NCBI RefSeq assembly: GCF_947507565.1
Contig: NC_089184.1
Coordinates: 1,116,001-1,180,000 of the forward strand
Direction: 5' to 3'
Length of the DNA: 64,000 bases
Source: Oscarella lobularis
Taxonomy: Eukaryota; Porifera; Homoscleromorpha; Homosclerophorida; Oscarellidae
Both the position numbers and the translations under genes were made by a program. Numbering within the stretch: the stretch's first letter is position 1; each line of letters begins with the position of its first letter. Under the pieces are notes generated by a model, which did no database searches, was not told the DNA's origin, and worked only from the letters and a program-made list of their open reading frames with translations. Below are positions 1 to 10,202 of the stretch, piece after piece.

Positions 1-2039
1 GATCCCATGCTAACAAGAGCCACAATCCACGCAGCGACGAGAAGAAACTTTGAGAGTCCATAGTTACCCATTACACGACGAGAATTAGTCATGTGAAGAA
101 CAGGAAAAAGAGCGAAGGGCAAGAGAAGACTTTGCTGAATATTAACCGCGTCGTCCAGCTTGGGAAACTGCTCCAAGGCAGTAGAAATAGTAGTGATCAA
201 AATCACCGGCACCAACGCTACGGATCGGGTGAGCAAAACACGCTTCCACCGAGACCATTTGATATTGAGAAACCCGTCCATAATAAATTGGCCAGCATAT
301 GTGCCCATAATAGTTGAAGCTTGGCCTGCAGCTAGAAGTCCAACTCCCCACAAAATTGGAAAGACATGCGGAATGTGTGAAGGAGATCCGCAGTTCTGCA
401 ATCCATTGCAATACCATTCGCTAATGTTTGCTCCATTGAGTTCGATAGAACAGTTCAGTGATTCGTTATAAGAAAATCTGAGATAACATCCCTAAATTTA
501 ATAAATTGAAACGCGAGAAAAACCGTTTGAAAATCGTTCTTTTACCGAAGACAGTAAGTTCAAATCACGCCCAAACATGTACTAGACGTTGGCGTGCATG
601 AAAAAAGTACTGTAGTACGGCTATTTGCATACCTGGCCAAAGATACTTATGACAAATAGATTGATCAGAAAGGAAAAAAACAAGGCAATGCCTGAGAAAA
701 GATCAACCCTTTTGACGCTTCTAGTTAAAGCAATGACAAAAGACTCACCAGAATCTATAGAGTTGTACAAAATGCCCTCTCTAATAGCCTGGTGCTTTTC
801 TCGATCTATATTTCGAGACTTTGCACGTATTAGCAAGATAATTTAATGAGAACACGGTGTCTACTTACTAAAACCAACGCTGAGTGAAGGTAGATATTGT
901 GAGGCATGATAACGGCACCAACAATTCCCAAAGCAGTAAGTGGTAATGAAGATGACGTGACATTGACAGAGCCCGTGACATTAGGATAAAAAAGTCCTTT
1001 TAGTACATCCACTTGGTTTGGATGACTATAACCATACTAAAATACAACCAATTATTAAAAGTAGCAGCAGCCAGCGCCAATCATCCAACCGACCATATAT
1101 CCCAAGCACACCAGTAGAGTCATTATCAGTGTAATTATAACAGCTTCTAGTTTTCGTATCCCTAACAGTCATTGTACAGTGTAAACTTAGAGAAGAGATT
1201 GGCTGTATACCGAATTTCTCAAGGAAAAGTATTGTAAATGTATCGACTCCAGTTATGATGGCTCCAGCAAACAGAGGAATACTACGACCAGGCGAGTCTG
1301 ATGGGTCAGCCAGAAATCAAATAAAAATAGCATTATTTACCGTCCGTATGACAAAAGATTAAGTGCAACTGCAGACCCAAAAACTTCCTAAAGTGCTCAG
1401 GTCTGCTTCCATGTTTCAACGCGTCACGTTTATCAAACCTGAATATCAGCACCAATGATAGCCAACTCCATTAGAAGCCACAAAAACAGTCGTGGCCATT
1501 TAGGATATTTTTCCCGACAGACTTGAGCCAAATGCATTCCAGTAACAACGCCAAGACGTGCAGCAAGTAGCTAGTACAGTGTAGAGTCAAAGCAGAATTA
1601 CCACAGAAGAGATCGAAGCTATATCTGTCCACCTGCAAGATATATCCACCCAATGTGGATAACAGCAAAGCAAACAGTAGCTAGAATGATCAGTTACAAA
1701 TAGGCGACTTTGAACCAATAGCACGTACTGAATATCTAGCTTTGCCTCCTGCAATGACATCGGACTCCAAGTTGCCTGGATCGATGTAGGCGACACTCAT
1801 CAGAAATCCTGGACCCATGAAGGCCAAGAGCTTTCTCAAACTAAACTGCACAGCAAAAAAATAGAGCAAAGCCTTTTTATGTCGTTTGATCGCGCTCTCA
1901 CGCCACGATGCGGCAATTCCGGAATTTGAACGAGCTGACTGCTTTCGTACGTTACTTCTCCCGATTGATCGATGTCGTTTGAGAGAAGGAAATAGCTTCC
2001 GTGGCCATCTTTGCTGCGTTCGTCGTCGCGCTCAGTCAT
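1..2039 (-). CDS. NRAMP/SLC11 divalent metal transporter, copy A (partial, C-terminus beyond window start)
   Basis: Proton-coupled Fe2+/Mn2+ transporter of the SLC11 family in plasma or endolysosomal membrane. The ATG at 2039 opens an acidic cytosolic N-terminus; after a GT-AG intron comes the TM1 exon with [20 protein letters not shown], whose DPGN supplies metal-binding Asp and Asn. Further exons read [24 protein letters not shown]6 with [14 protein letters not shown] (MPHN, metal-binding Met), then [19 protein letters not shown] and the transport motif as [14 protein letters not shown] around 260-340. Reading stops at position 1 near TM11. The motif differs from the usual [10 protein letters not shown]. 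Introns are short. Copy B lies 113 nt upstream in the same orientation, so the pair is a tandem duplication. Family assignment is firm; substrate is inferred. Confidence 0.92.
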
Positions 2040-2152
2040 AACGGGTCAAAGTTCTTTTAGTCACGTGAGCGAATTGAGCACGTCCTCTGTTCCGCCCCCC
2101 AACCAACAGAAATGAGAATTTAGACAAAATCGATCAGACAAAAATAATTAGT

Positions 2153-4442
2153 CTAGTTAAGCGCATCTTCATCAGCTTTTTCCTTCTTCATAAGCCCCAT
2201 TCTTATAAAAAGCCGTTTTGATGCACTAGGACCCATCACGTAGTAGATCACAATGACAATATATATGGGAAAAATGATGCCGCCCACGATCGTTTCGGCA
2301 AGCTTGTGCTTCAAGAATAATTGAGTGACAATCAGATATCCATTGGCACCCATCACTAGCACTGCCAGAAACCAAACGGCTATTCGCGTGATTTTGGAAT
2401 TTTTGAAGTCTCCCATTATGCGAGACGACGTTGTCAAGTGCAGCACGGGAAGCAAGGCAAAAGGCAATAGAAGACTCTGCTCTACGTTAAGCCATTCGTC
2501 GAGAGCGTCCAAGTATTTGGCAAAAACCGTCGCACACAGGATTGTTGGTCCCATTGCAATTGAACGCGTAAGTAGAACTCTCTTCCATCTTGGCCATTTG
2601 ATGCCAAGAAATCCTTCCATGACGAATTGGCCTGCGTACGTGCCCGTCATCGTCGAACTTTGTCCGGCGGCGAGAAGTCCTATGCCCCAGATGATCCAAT
2701 AGAAGTTTGCCGTTTTGCAGTGCTGAATGTGTGACATGGTAGAGTTGGCGGCGGTTGAAAGAAGGAATGACGTTGCGTTTGTTCCGTTCGTCACGTTCGT
2801 ACATCCATCGAGGAATCGAAGTTTGTCACCCTATGGAAAAATAACAGACGCAAAGAGTGAGGAGGGGCTTCGACTCACTGCAACCACGAGGCTCATATTT
2901 GAGTCGGGAGCGAAGAGCTAGAAAAGACAGACAAGAGTCATCAAGTGTACAAAGCTAGTGCTACGCTGATTTTACCTCGGCAAACACGCATACCACAAAC
3001 ATATTGATAATAAAAGATACGAAAAGAGCAATAGCTGCCAGAAAAGTAGAACCAATCATTTTAAGGATGCGTAAAAGAATAAAAGATCACTACCTGACTC
3101 GATGGAATTGTAAAAAATGCCTTCTTTAACGGCGCTACGCTTTCCTCTGTCAATGTTCCTTGACTATAGAGATAACTTAATTTTTCTTTACTCAGTTCTG
3201 GAAGAATACGCTTAGTCTTACCAACACAAGAGCTGAGTGAAGATAGATGTTATGCGGCATGATAACAGCGCCTAGGATGCTCACTGCCTGCTCCCCCACT
3301 TGTCCATTGCAATTGGGACACGTCGGAATTACGACTCCTTTCAAGACTTCCAGTTGATCCGGTCCGCTTGCAATGTACTAACACATGTTAATAGATAATT
3401 AAAATTCTTCTTTTTTACACAACAACTAACCAGGTAACCAAACGTTACAGACATTGTGGTAATTAGGGCTCCAAAAAATGCCTCTAATTTTCTCAAACCT
3501 ACAGAAAGAGTATATCTCAGTTTATCGAGTACTACCAATCTTTCTAATAGCAAAGATAACCATAATTTTCTAAAAAGAGAAATGTAAAAGTATCGATGCC
3601 TGTCATAAGAGCTCCTGCCCAAAGTGGTATCCTAAGAAACAATGAAATTCTTCACCTATTAATAAATTTAAATTAGCCATACTTCCCGCTCGACAACAAG
3701 CTGATGGCAACTGCCGATCCAATAACTTCCTGACAAAAATACAATTTATGACGTCATAATTTTTGCTAACTAAATGCACCTGTATGTCACTTCCAATAAT
3801 TGCCAATTCCATCATGATCCAAAGAAAGAGTCTCGGTCCCTTGGGATACTGGTCGCGACACACCTGGGCCAAGTGCTTGCCCGTCACGACACCGAGTCTA
3901 GCTGCGAGAAGCTACGAGAAGGGAAAACGTCCTCATAAGCGCAAGCCCTAAAGATTAAAAAAACCTGAAGAATGAGTCCGAAAACAGTCGACCACCACAA
4001 TATCCAGAGGAGCTGGAGAACACGTGTTAGCAGAAATGCCTTTCCTTCCATCGAGGCACACTCACCTTGTATTTGGCCACGGAACCGGCTTGTAGATCGG
4101 ATTCGATGTTCCCTGGGTCGATGTAGGCGATGCTCATTAAAAATCCGGGCCCAGTAAATGCCCAGAGTTTCTTCAAACTAAAGCCCGTTGCCTAGCATAT
4201 CAATCAACGCTTTACCACAAAGAGACGTGACGTGACTCGGACCGGGTTCGGACACCGACTCCGGTACAGCAGCGTGAATCGCGTGCTCCGCTCACCGTTC
4301 CATCGATTCCGCTCGTAGGAACATCGACGCGCTGTCTTTTGCTGTAGACCTCCTCCTCTTCGTGTGAGGTCATCTGATCAGATTCAGATTCCTCAAGAAG
4401 GAACGACTTCTCCGAGCAATCATCCAACGTAGGATCTTCCAT
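2153..4442 (-). CDS. NRAMP/SLC11 divalent metal transporter, copy B (complete)
   Basis: Complete paralogue of copy A. The first exon (ATG at 4442) encodes about 49 acidic residues with a Ser/Glu-rich stretch and ends at a GT donor near 4291. The TM1 exon reads [17 protein letters not shown], followed by [18 protein letters not shown], a [11 protein letters not shown] exon, the TM6 [12 protein letters not shown] exon, and a large last exon (2153 to about 2800) with the canonical transport motif [14 protein letters not shown] and three C-terminal membrane helices, ending in a charged tail [11 protein letters not shown]. All signature metal-site residues (DPGN, MPHN) are present. It should move Fe2+ or Mn2+ with protons. 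The loop before the transport motif carries several N-x-S/T sequons, as expected for the luminal glycosylated loop of the family. Confidence 0.95.
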
Positions 4443-4670
4443 GAAACGGCAGTTTGTAAGTAAACAGCAAGGCCAGGCAGAATGAGAATGCGTAGCAGCG
4501 AATGAGTAGTCAGGTCACCTGACCCTTGCACGTGACCGTGGCATTCCTCCCGAGCGAAGGTGTGGCCTCCAGACTAGCGAATGAGTACGTGCGATCTCAG
4601 TTGTGGTCACGTGCCAATCAGAGGCGGCGTCTCAAAAAAAGAAAACGAAAAAAGTACATACACTGTCGCT

Positions 4671-7600
4671 TCATTTTCCTCTTCCAGGAGTCCCTCCTCC
4701 TCCTCCTGCTCGAAGGCCCGTCGTAGCCTGCGCAACCTCGTCAAGGAAACTGCCCCCATACAGAAGTTTACAAATCTTTTTTTATTGTCCATTCACACTA
4801 GAGACCAACCGTGCTAACTTGGTGGGCGATTAGTAAAAACGAAGTGGCAATTTCAATGCTAATTTGGCTACCTAAAAAATGCAACCACCCGCGAGGGAGT
4901 CTCAGTAGATGGTCACATTTTTGAACTAAACTTAATTGTGAGAGACCCGAGTACGGAATTTCCTGCAACTACTTCAAAAACGCGATCGCTTTTTTTGAGG
5001 TAGGTGTTTAGATTAGCACGGTTTTTAATGAGTCCCCAGTGTGAATGAGCTATGAGATGCCACCTCTTGCAGTTGTGCACCGTCGTTCCGCCAAGCAAAA
5101 CCCTAACTCCCGCTGCAGTCTTGTTCACGTTGACGACGGCTAGAGCCTCTTCATACGTCACCCCACCGACAACAAATACGATGATATCTTGAGGTCTATA
5201 GAAGAACTCCTCCGCCGAACCTCAGTCTAATTTCTGACTCCTTTACCTGTCCCTCAAGCGAGCGTCATTTACGTAAGGAAAAGATGTATCCTTGAGCCGT
5301 CCCTTCACGAGAGAATCAAGTGTGTCTGCCAGCAGAGGTCGATGTTGAGTGTACACGTTTTCAACCCCCTACAATAAAAAAAGCAAGAAGACGTTAGTAC
5401 AACTTCTCATCTAGGCGTTTTTTATGACCTTTAGCCCTTTCAGGAGTTTCTTTGTAAAAGCTAGAGGACTTTGCGTGCCAAACAGATCCGATCCCCGCTG
5501 GTCTTTTCCCGCATATCCCAGCATACTGGAAACGAGCTGAGAGAGACGACTTTTATTGGTGCTTCCTATCCTTTTCTGCTTTCCTACCCTCGTATATCGA
5601 GCAGAAACGCCGCGTCGCGACAAGATGTCATGCAGCCCCTGTCTATCATTGTTAGTGTGCCTTTCGTAGCGCAGACTGTAGAGAAGAACGAGTCGCATGG
5701 CGTCCAAATGACTCACGTTCTCCTTACTCAACAACTGTCTTACTTTCTAAGAAGAAAACCGTGCAAGATCACTGTACGTCCTTATGTAGAATTAAGATAT
5801 ATGTGAATGCAATGGAATAACCGCCAACGCAATGAGAGAGCGTATGCGCAAGAGATAGTGTACTGTGACAAGAATGTGCGCCTGAGGAGATGCCACCTAC
5901 TTGAAGAGCAGCTGAATGGTCGGATTGGCATGCCAACTGCTGTTCAACTTCGGATACATCCATGAGACTTTGTTGAACGACGCGCTTGTTCAGTTCGCCT
6001 ATCAGCGCGACGTGCTTGCTTACAGTGCCGGACATCTTGCGAAATTGAGGATAGGCCTCAATGAAAGCCTATGAAGCAGAGATAAACAATTATCTCTATG
6101 ACATCAAATTGCTCTTGCCTTCATGTCCGCAATTGTTTCGACTTTCGCCGTGCTCTTTTGCTTGGATTGATACTGATCCACAAGATCCTTGACGGCGCTG
6201 CAAATTTCACCAAAATTGGCGTACATATTCTAGAAAAAGTGTCAATAGCTCAACAAACGCCTTATATTTTAGCTGACGCTCTGATAAAAGTCGTCATGCT
6301 CAGATGACATAACAACCTCCTACAGAAGAAAATAGTTGGAGGTAGTAGAAAAAGAAATACCTAGAACAGCTTACGTGCATTTCTTTGCTCAGTCCCTGAA
6401 CGCCAGACATATCAACGCGATTGTTGCTTATTCCAAGAAGCTCGTGCACCATAGCCTGGTAACTCCACTAGTATAAGAACGGAGACGGTTAGTTGCTGCG
6501 TGCTCTCGACGCGTCTTGCCTGATTGAGAAGGGGCGTGATAGGATCATCTCGTCTGTCCAGCACAAGCAGAACAGGGGCAACGTCGGGCCTCCGAAAATC
6601 AAATAGCGACACTTCTTTGTCTATGACATGCTATACAAATGCACGTCTACTCTCCAACGTCCTCTCTCCTTCCCCAAGCAAAACACTTACCTGGATAGCT
6701 GTTCCCAGTTCCTGAGCCATTCTCGACTTGGCCTGATACCTGGAGTGAAGATTGACGGTGCACGTGAAGTCGTTGCTCTCGACGACTCTCACCTGATCAC
6801 GGGTCGCTTTTTCAGCGACAAAAGCAGAGCCGAAAGGCCTTCCGTCACTCGTCGAAGCGACTCCTCGTCCCACAGTCCACCCGGCTAGATGTAAACACGA
6901 TGTACCAATATTGAAAAGTAGAAACCTTTTTCTCTTTCTCTCACCTGACTGCACGTAGGCAAGTTGAGAGAAAACAGGTGGGGATTGACAGCAATATAAT
7001 CGGCATACGCTTCCTATGTACACAGTCAACAGATGCAGGAACACAGCTCTGAGCGTACTTGGATCTCTTTGACCACTTCGTGTTCATCTGCCTCAGCCAA
7101 CTTCTTCACATCCTGCTGACGCAAAAAGTTCGTAAAATCTGCAAAATACAACAACGTCTCTGTATCATCTACTTCTCTCCTCTCTTCTTCTTACACAGGT
7201 AATAGAGACCGTATTTTGGAACGCGAAGCTCTTCGACTAACGCGTCGATGTTGTCCTATGAGAAAGAAACGTCAGCTCGCGAAGAGACCGATGAGTGGGG
7301 TGCACGATACGGGTGTCGGTCTGAGGAAGCAGATCGCCTTGAGGTGTTTCATCGTTTCGCGGCCCGTTGAGTCGATCTTTTCGAATAGATACACTTCTTT
7401 CTGCAGGATCTCCGACTGCGCGTACACCATGCTGACGATTGAGATCTGCGAGACGACGTCGATCGTTTAGTCTCGCGCCGTTCCCCCGAAAGGGAGCCTC
7501 GTCGCACCGTTTCTTTGTCCATGAGCAGGACTTTCATTCCTTCGCGACTGTCTTCGATCATGCGATCGATGTACTGTCGAACGGCAACGATAACGTTCAT
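4671..7600 (-). CDS. VPS45: VPS45, Sec1/Munc18-family vesicle fusion regulator
   Basis: SM protein that binds syntaxin-type SNAREs for trans-Golgi/endosome fusion. ATG at 7600 gives [18 protein letters not shown] and LLMDKET; later exons read [54 protein letters not shown] (split here for length), [68 protein letters not shown] and [20 protein letters not shown]. The exon at 5064-5195 ends at a GT donor (5063-5062). The last exon is 4671-4749, [20 protein letters not shown] then TPGRGK and TGA, which matches the conserved KSFLEEV end of the family. The 314-nt last intron holds a MITE-like element. The in-frame ORF upstream of 7600 has no conserved residues, so Met at 7600 is chosen. Confidence 0.95.
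4790..5047. mobile_element. MITE-like element with terminal inverted repeats in the last VPS45 intron
   Basis: Both ends begin CATTCACACT pointing inward (plus strand at 4790-4799, minus strand at 5047-5038), followed by RGRGAC and, after a small indel, CCGTGCTAA on both arms. The 258-bp element has no coding capacity. Removing it from the 314-nt intron leaves 56 nt, the usual intron length here. I found no target-site duplication, so the superfamily is open (hAT-like or other). Confidence 0.65.
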
Positions 7601-8140
7601 TCTTTCTCCGAAAAACGAAGCTCCTCCCTCGATATCGCTCAATAACACGTGATCGCGTTTAAGTTTTGTTAGTTGTCAGTGACGTCACGAGAACGTCATC
7701 AAAAGGGAGTAGGCGAGCCTAGCAACGGACCGGGTATGGAGACACTTGCTCCTCAATAGTAGGCGTTCCCAAAATTTTTTGAAAAGGGACTATCGAGGTT
7801 CGTTTATTCGACGAAAACGGCGGTGTAATTAAATTAATCGTTTCCGGTGGGCGGCGAAAATTTTTCCATGTACTGTTGCTATGCGATTTTGAAGATGGCA
7901 ATTGTATTATCGAGCGAGTGACCTACACGCCGTAGCGTACAAAACCCCGTTTTTTTGGCATATAGTAAGGGGGTACTACTCTCTGGAAATGGAAAGTATC
8001 AGCACCGATCGCGAGCAGTCTTGATCAGTGGTAATACTGACGCTGCTCCGAATCCGTACGGATAGACAGTGGAAAGAGTGCAGGCGTCTCTGGCTGTCCG
8101 CGTGCAATCGCTACGATTCTCGCGCGCAGCAAGAGAGTCT
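7601..8140. other. Intergenic DNA upstream of VPS45
   Basis: No convincing gene. The first 90 bases should be the VPS45 promoter and include a perfect CRE palindrome (7680-7687). From about 7720 to 7930 the DNA is AT-rich with short homopolymers. The 60-codon minus-strand ORF here has no recognisable features. From about 8000 the sequence becomes CpG-rich and grades into the 81-bp satellite. Confidence 0.5.
7680..7687. promoter_or_regulatory. CRE-type palindrome upstream of VPS45
   Basis: TGACGTCA, the full 8-bp CREB/ATF site, lies 80 bp upstream of the VPS45 start codon. Position and palindrome are seen directly; use as a promoter element is inferred. Confidence 0.45.
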
Positions 8141-9320
8141 GTCGATCGAGAGAAATGTGTCATGGGTGCGAATGTCTCGCACGACGGGCGCGCGCCATCT
8201 CTCGCGTCGTACGATCACGTATCTTCGACGATCGAGAGAAATGTGTTTGGGTGCGAATGTCTCGCACGCCGGGCGGATCTCTCGCGTCGTACGATCACGT
8301 ATCTTCGACGATCGAGAGAAATGTGTTATGGGTGCGAATGTCTCGCACGACGGGCGGATCTCTCGCGTCGTACGATCACGTATCTTCGACAATCGAGAGA
8401 AGTGTGTTATGGGTGCGAATATCTCGCACGACGGGCCATCTCCGGATCGTCCGTCGCACACTGTGCTCACGCGAGTGGAGTGGGTCAACCCGCATCAAAG
8501 ACGCAGGCCTCGTCGCCGACGTCTCGATGCAGGATAGTCAGAGCAAAGGCGGCAGAAAGTGTCTGATTCTCGCGTCGTACGATCACGTATCCTCGACGAT
8601 CGAGAGAAATGTGTTATGGGTGCGAATGTCTCGCACGACGGGCGGATCTCTCGCGTCGTACGATCACGTATCTTCGACGATCGAGAGAAAGAGCTATGGG
8701 TGCGAATGTCTCGCACGACGGGCGGATCTCTCGCGTCGTAGGATCACGTATCTTCGACGATCGAGAGAAATATGTGTTATGGGTGCGAATGTCTCGCACG
8801 ACGGGCGGATCTCTCGCGTCGTACGATCACGTATCTTCGACGATCGAGAGAAATGTGTTATGGGTGCGAATGTCTCGCACGACGGGCCCATCTTCGGATC
8901 GTCCGTCGCACACTGTGCTCACGCGAGTGGAGTGGGTCATCCCGCATCGAAGACGCAGGCTTCGTCGCCGACGTCTCGATGCAGGATAGTCAGAGCAAAG
9001 GCGGCAGAAAGTGTTTGATTCTCGCGTCGTACGATCACGTATCTTCGACGATCGAGAGAAATGTGTTATGGGTACGAATGTCTCGCACGCCGGGCCCATC
9101 TCTCGCGTCGTACGATCACGTATCTTCGACGATCGAGAGAAATGTGTTATGGGTGCGAATGTCTCGCACGACGGGCGCATCTCCGGATCGTCCGTCGCAC
9201 ACTGTGCTCACGCGAGTGGAGTGGGTCATCCCGCATCGAAGACGCAGCCCTCGTCGCCGACGTCTCGATGCAGGATAGTCAGAGCAAAGGCGGCAGAAAG
9301 TGTTTGATTCTCGCGTCGTA
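8141..9320. repeat. 81-bp GC-rich satellite with nested second repeat unit
   Basis: About ten copies of an 80-84-bp unit (successive starts at 8200, 8280, 8361, then 8651, 8731, 8813 and others). Each unit carries two inverted repeats: TCTCTCG...CGAGAGA enclosing CGTCGTACGATCACGTATC, and GTGCGA-ATGTC-TCGCAC. Three copies of a second unit of about 120 bp, starting at the GGATCGTCCGTCGCACACTG motif at 8444, 8896 and 9185, break the array into blocks. Several frames on both strands are open because the unit is 81 bp (27 codons) and stop-poor; I do not read these as genes. Confidence 0.9.
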
Positions 9321-9523
9321 CCTCGCGAGGGCCCCTCGGAGAAACGAACCGAACGTAGGTTCGGCAGAGAGGTTCGCGGAGCAGGCGCGACGATCGGAGG
9401 CGGAACGGCGGCAAGATCGGCGACAAGGCGTGTCCATGTCGGAATCTTAGCGCGCGCTTAGCCCTTAGCATAGACTTTTGAGTATAGATACTGTATTTAT
9501 TTATTTATTTCACCAAATAAAAT
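9321..9523. other. JTB 3' flank
   Basis: CpG-rich sequence up to about 9470 with small palindromes (CCTCGCGAGG; CCGAAC-GTAG-GTTCGG), then an AT-rich stretch with a TTTA repeat at 9494-9510. On the minus strand this supplies AATAAA hexamers within 30 nt of the JTB stop codon, a likely polyadenylation region. Confidence 0.55.
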
Positions 9524-10112
9524 CTATATGGTTGAAGCTACTTGTTTTCTTATTCGCTGCAAGGCTTCTCTGTCCAACTTTCGTTGTCTGACAAGAACGG
9601 CAACAATGGAAAATAATCCCACAGTAAAAGCCGTGGACTTCAAAACAAAATAAATAATCTAATAAATCACTGACATTGTTGTACCTCGAATATCCAAAAT
9701 TTCATTTCCTCTATAACTTTGACTTGATTGCAGCTACAAAATCAAATAATAGGTGGCATTTTGAGTCCTAAACAGGCAATTTTTCAAACCTCATAAACTT
9801 TTTCTTCCCGTTGCAGTTGTGTAGTTGATGCTTTCCCGTTTCGCCGCACTCCTCCAAATTCGTTTTCTAATACAACCCTTCAAGACGGTTTCCAGCGACC
9901 TAAACGGCTAGATCTTACTTTTTGAAATTTACTACAGGCCTTGCATTCTTCTATTGGAGAGCAAGGACTCGTCGAAATTCTGCCCGATTCGTCGGAAAGG
10001 ACGGAAACGATGCATAGGCTGAATCAAAGACTTCTTATAGTCTCGGAAATAATTTTTAAAGTCAATTGTACCTCAAGCATGTCGCGATTCGCAACAAAAG
10101 AGAAGATTTCAT
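9524..10112 (-). CDS. JTB: JTB (jumping translocation breakpoint) family membrane protein
   Basis: Small five-exon gene with no exon longer than about 115 nt. Exon 1 (10072-10112) starts MKSSLLLRIATCL, a signal peptide that continues into SLCIVSVLS. Next come SPIEECKACSKFQ, then NLEECGETGKHQLHNC, then SCNQVKVIEEMKFWIFE, and a last exon with the single membrane helix STAFTVGLFSIVAVLV and tail RQRKLDREALQRIRKQ, stop at 9524. The paired cysteines, the C-x-x-C-x-x-F core, the (E)xxxFWxFE block and the RQRxLDRxAL tail are those of JTB. About 126 residues against 146 in human. JTB is a type I membrane protein linked to mitochondria and cytokinesis; its role is poorly known. Introns are 45-75 nt. 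It shares a 90-bp divergent promoter with the DCAF15-like gene. Confidence 0.9.
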
Positions 10113-10202
10113 AGCCAAACCGAAACGAATGATGACCTCAGAGAGTCGAAACGGCCCGGATGTCGATGACGTCTCCTGCTATTAAAAGCGTGCGCTAATA
10201 AA
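10113..10202. promoter_or_regulatory. Divergent promoter of JTB (-) and DCAF15-like (+)
   Basis: Only 90 bp separates the two start codons, so both core promoters and 5' UTRs fit here unless upstream exons exist. It contains GATGACGTCTC, close to a CRE site, and no obvious TATA box except an AT-rich ATTAAAAG near 10182. Confidence 0.5.

Noticed and set aside
622-836. Apparent read-through ORF in NRAMP copy A that would disrupt TM7
   Set aside because: Splicing at the GT after GATTCTG and at TTTTCTCAG restores [16 protein letters not shown] in frame, so the gene is not broken.
4607-4817. Overlapping Lys/Arg- and Ser/Pro-rich ORFs on both strands
   Set aside because: They are shadows of the short last VPS45 exon (4671-4749), whose in-phase splice continues the conserved KSFLxEV end.
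7719-7901. 60-codon minus-strand ORF upstream of VPS45
   Set aside because: No recognisable motif, low-complexity context and no splice partners.
8000-8110. snRNA-like (U4-like) stretch around CAGTGGTAATACTGACGC
   Set aside because: Only a short match to remembered U4 5' sequence. The stem regions and Sm site are not found, so it is probably chance.
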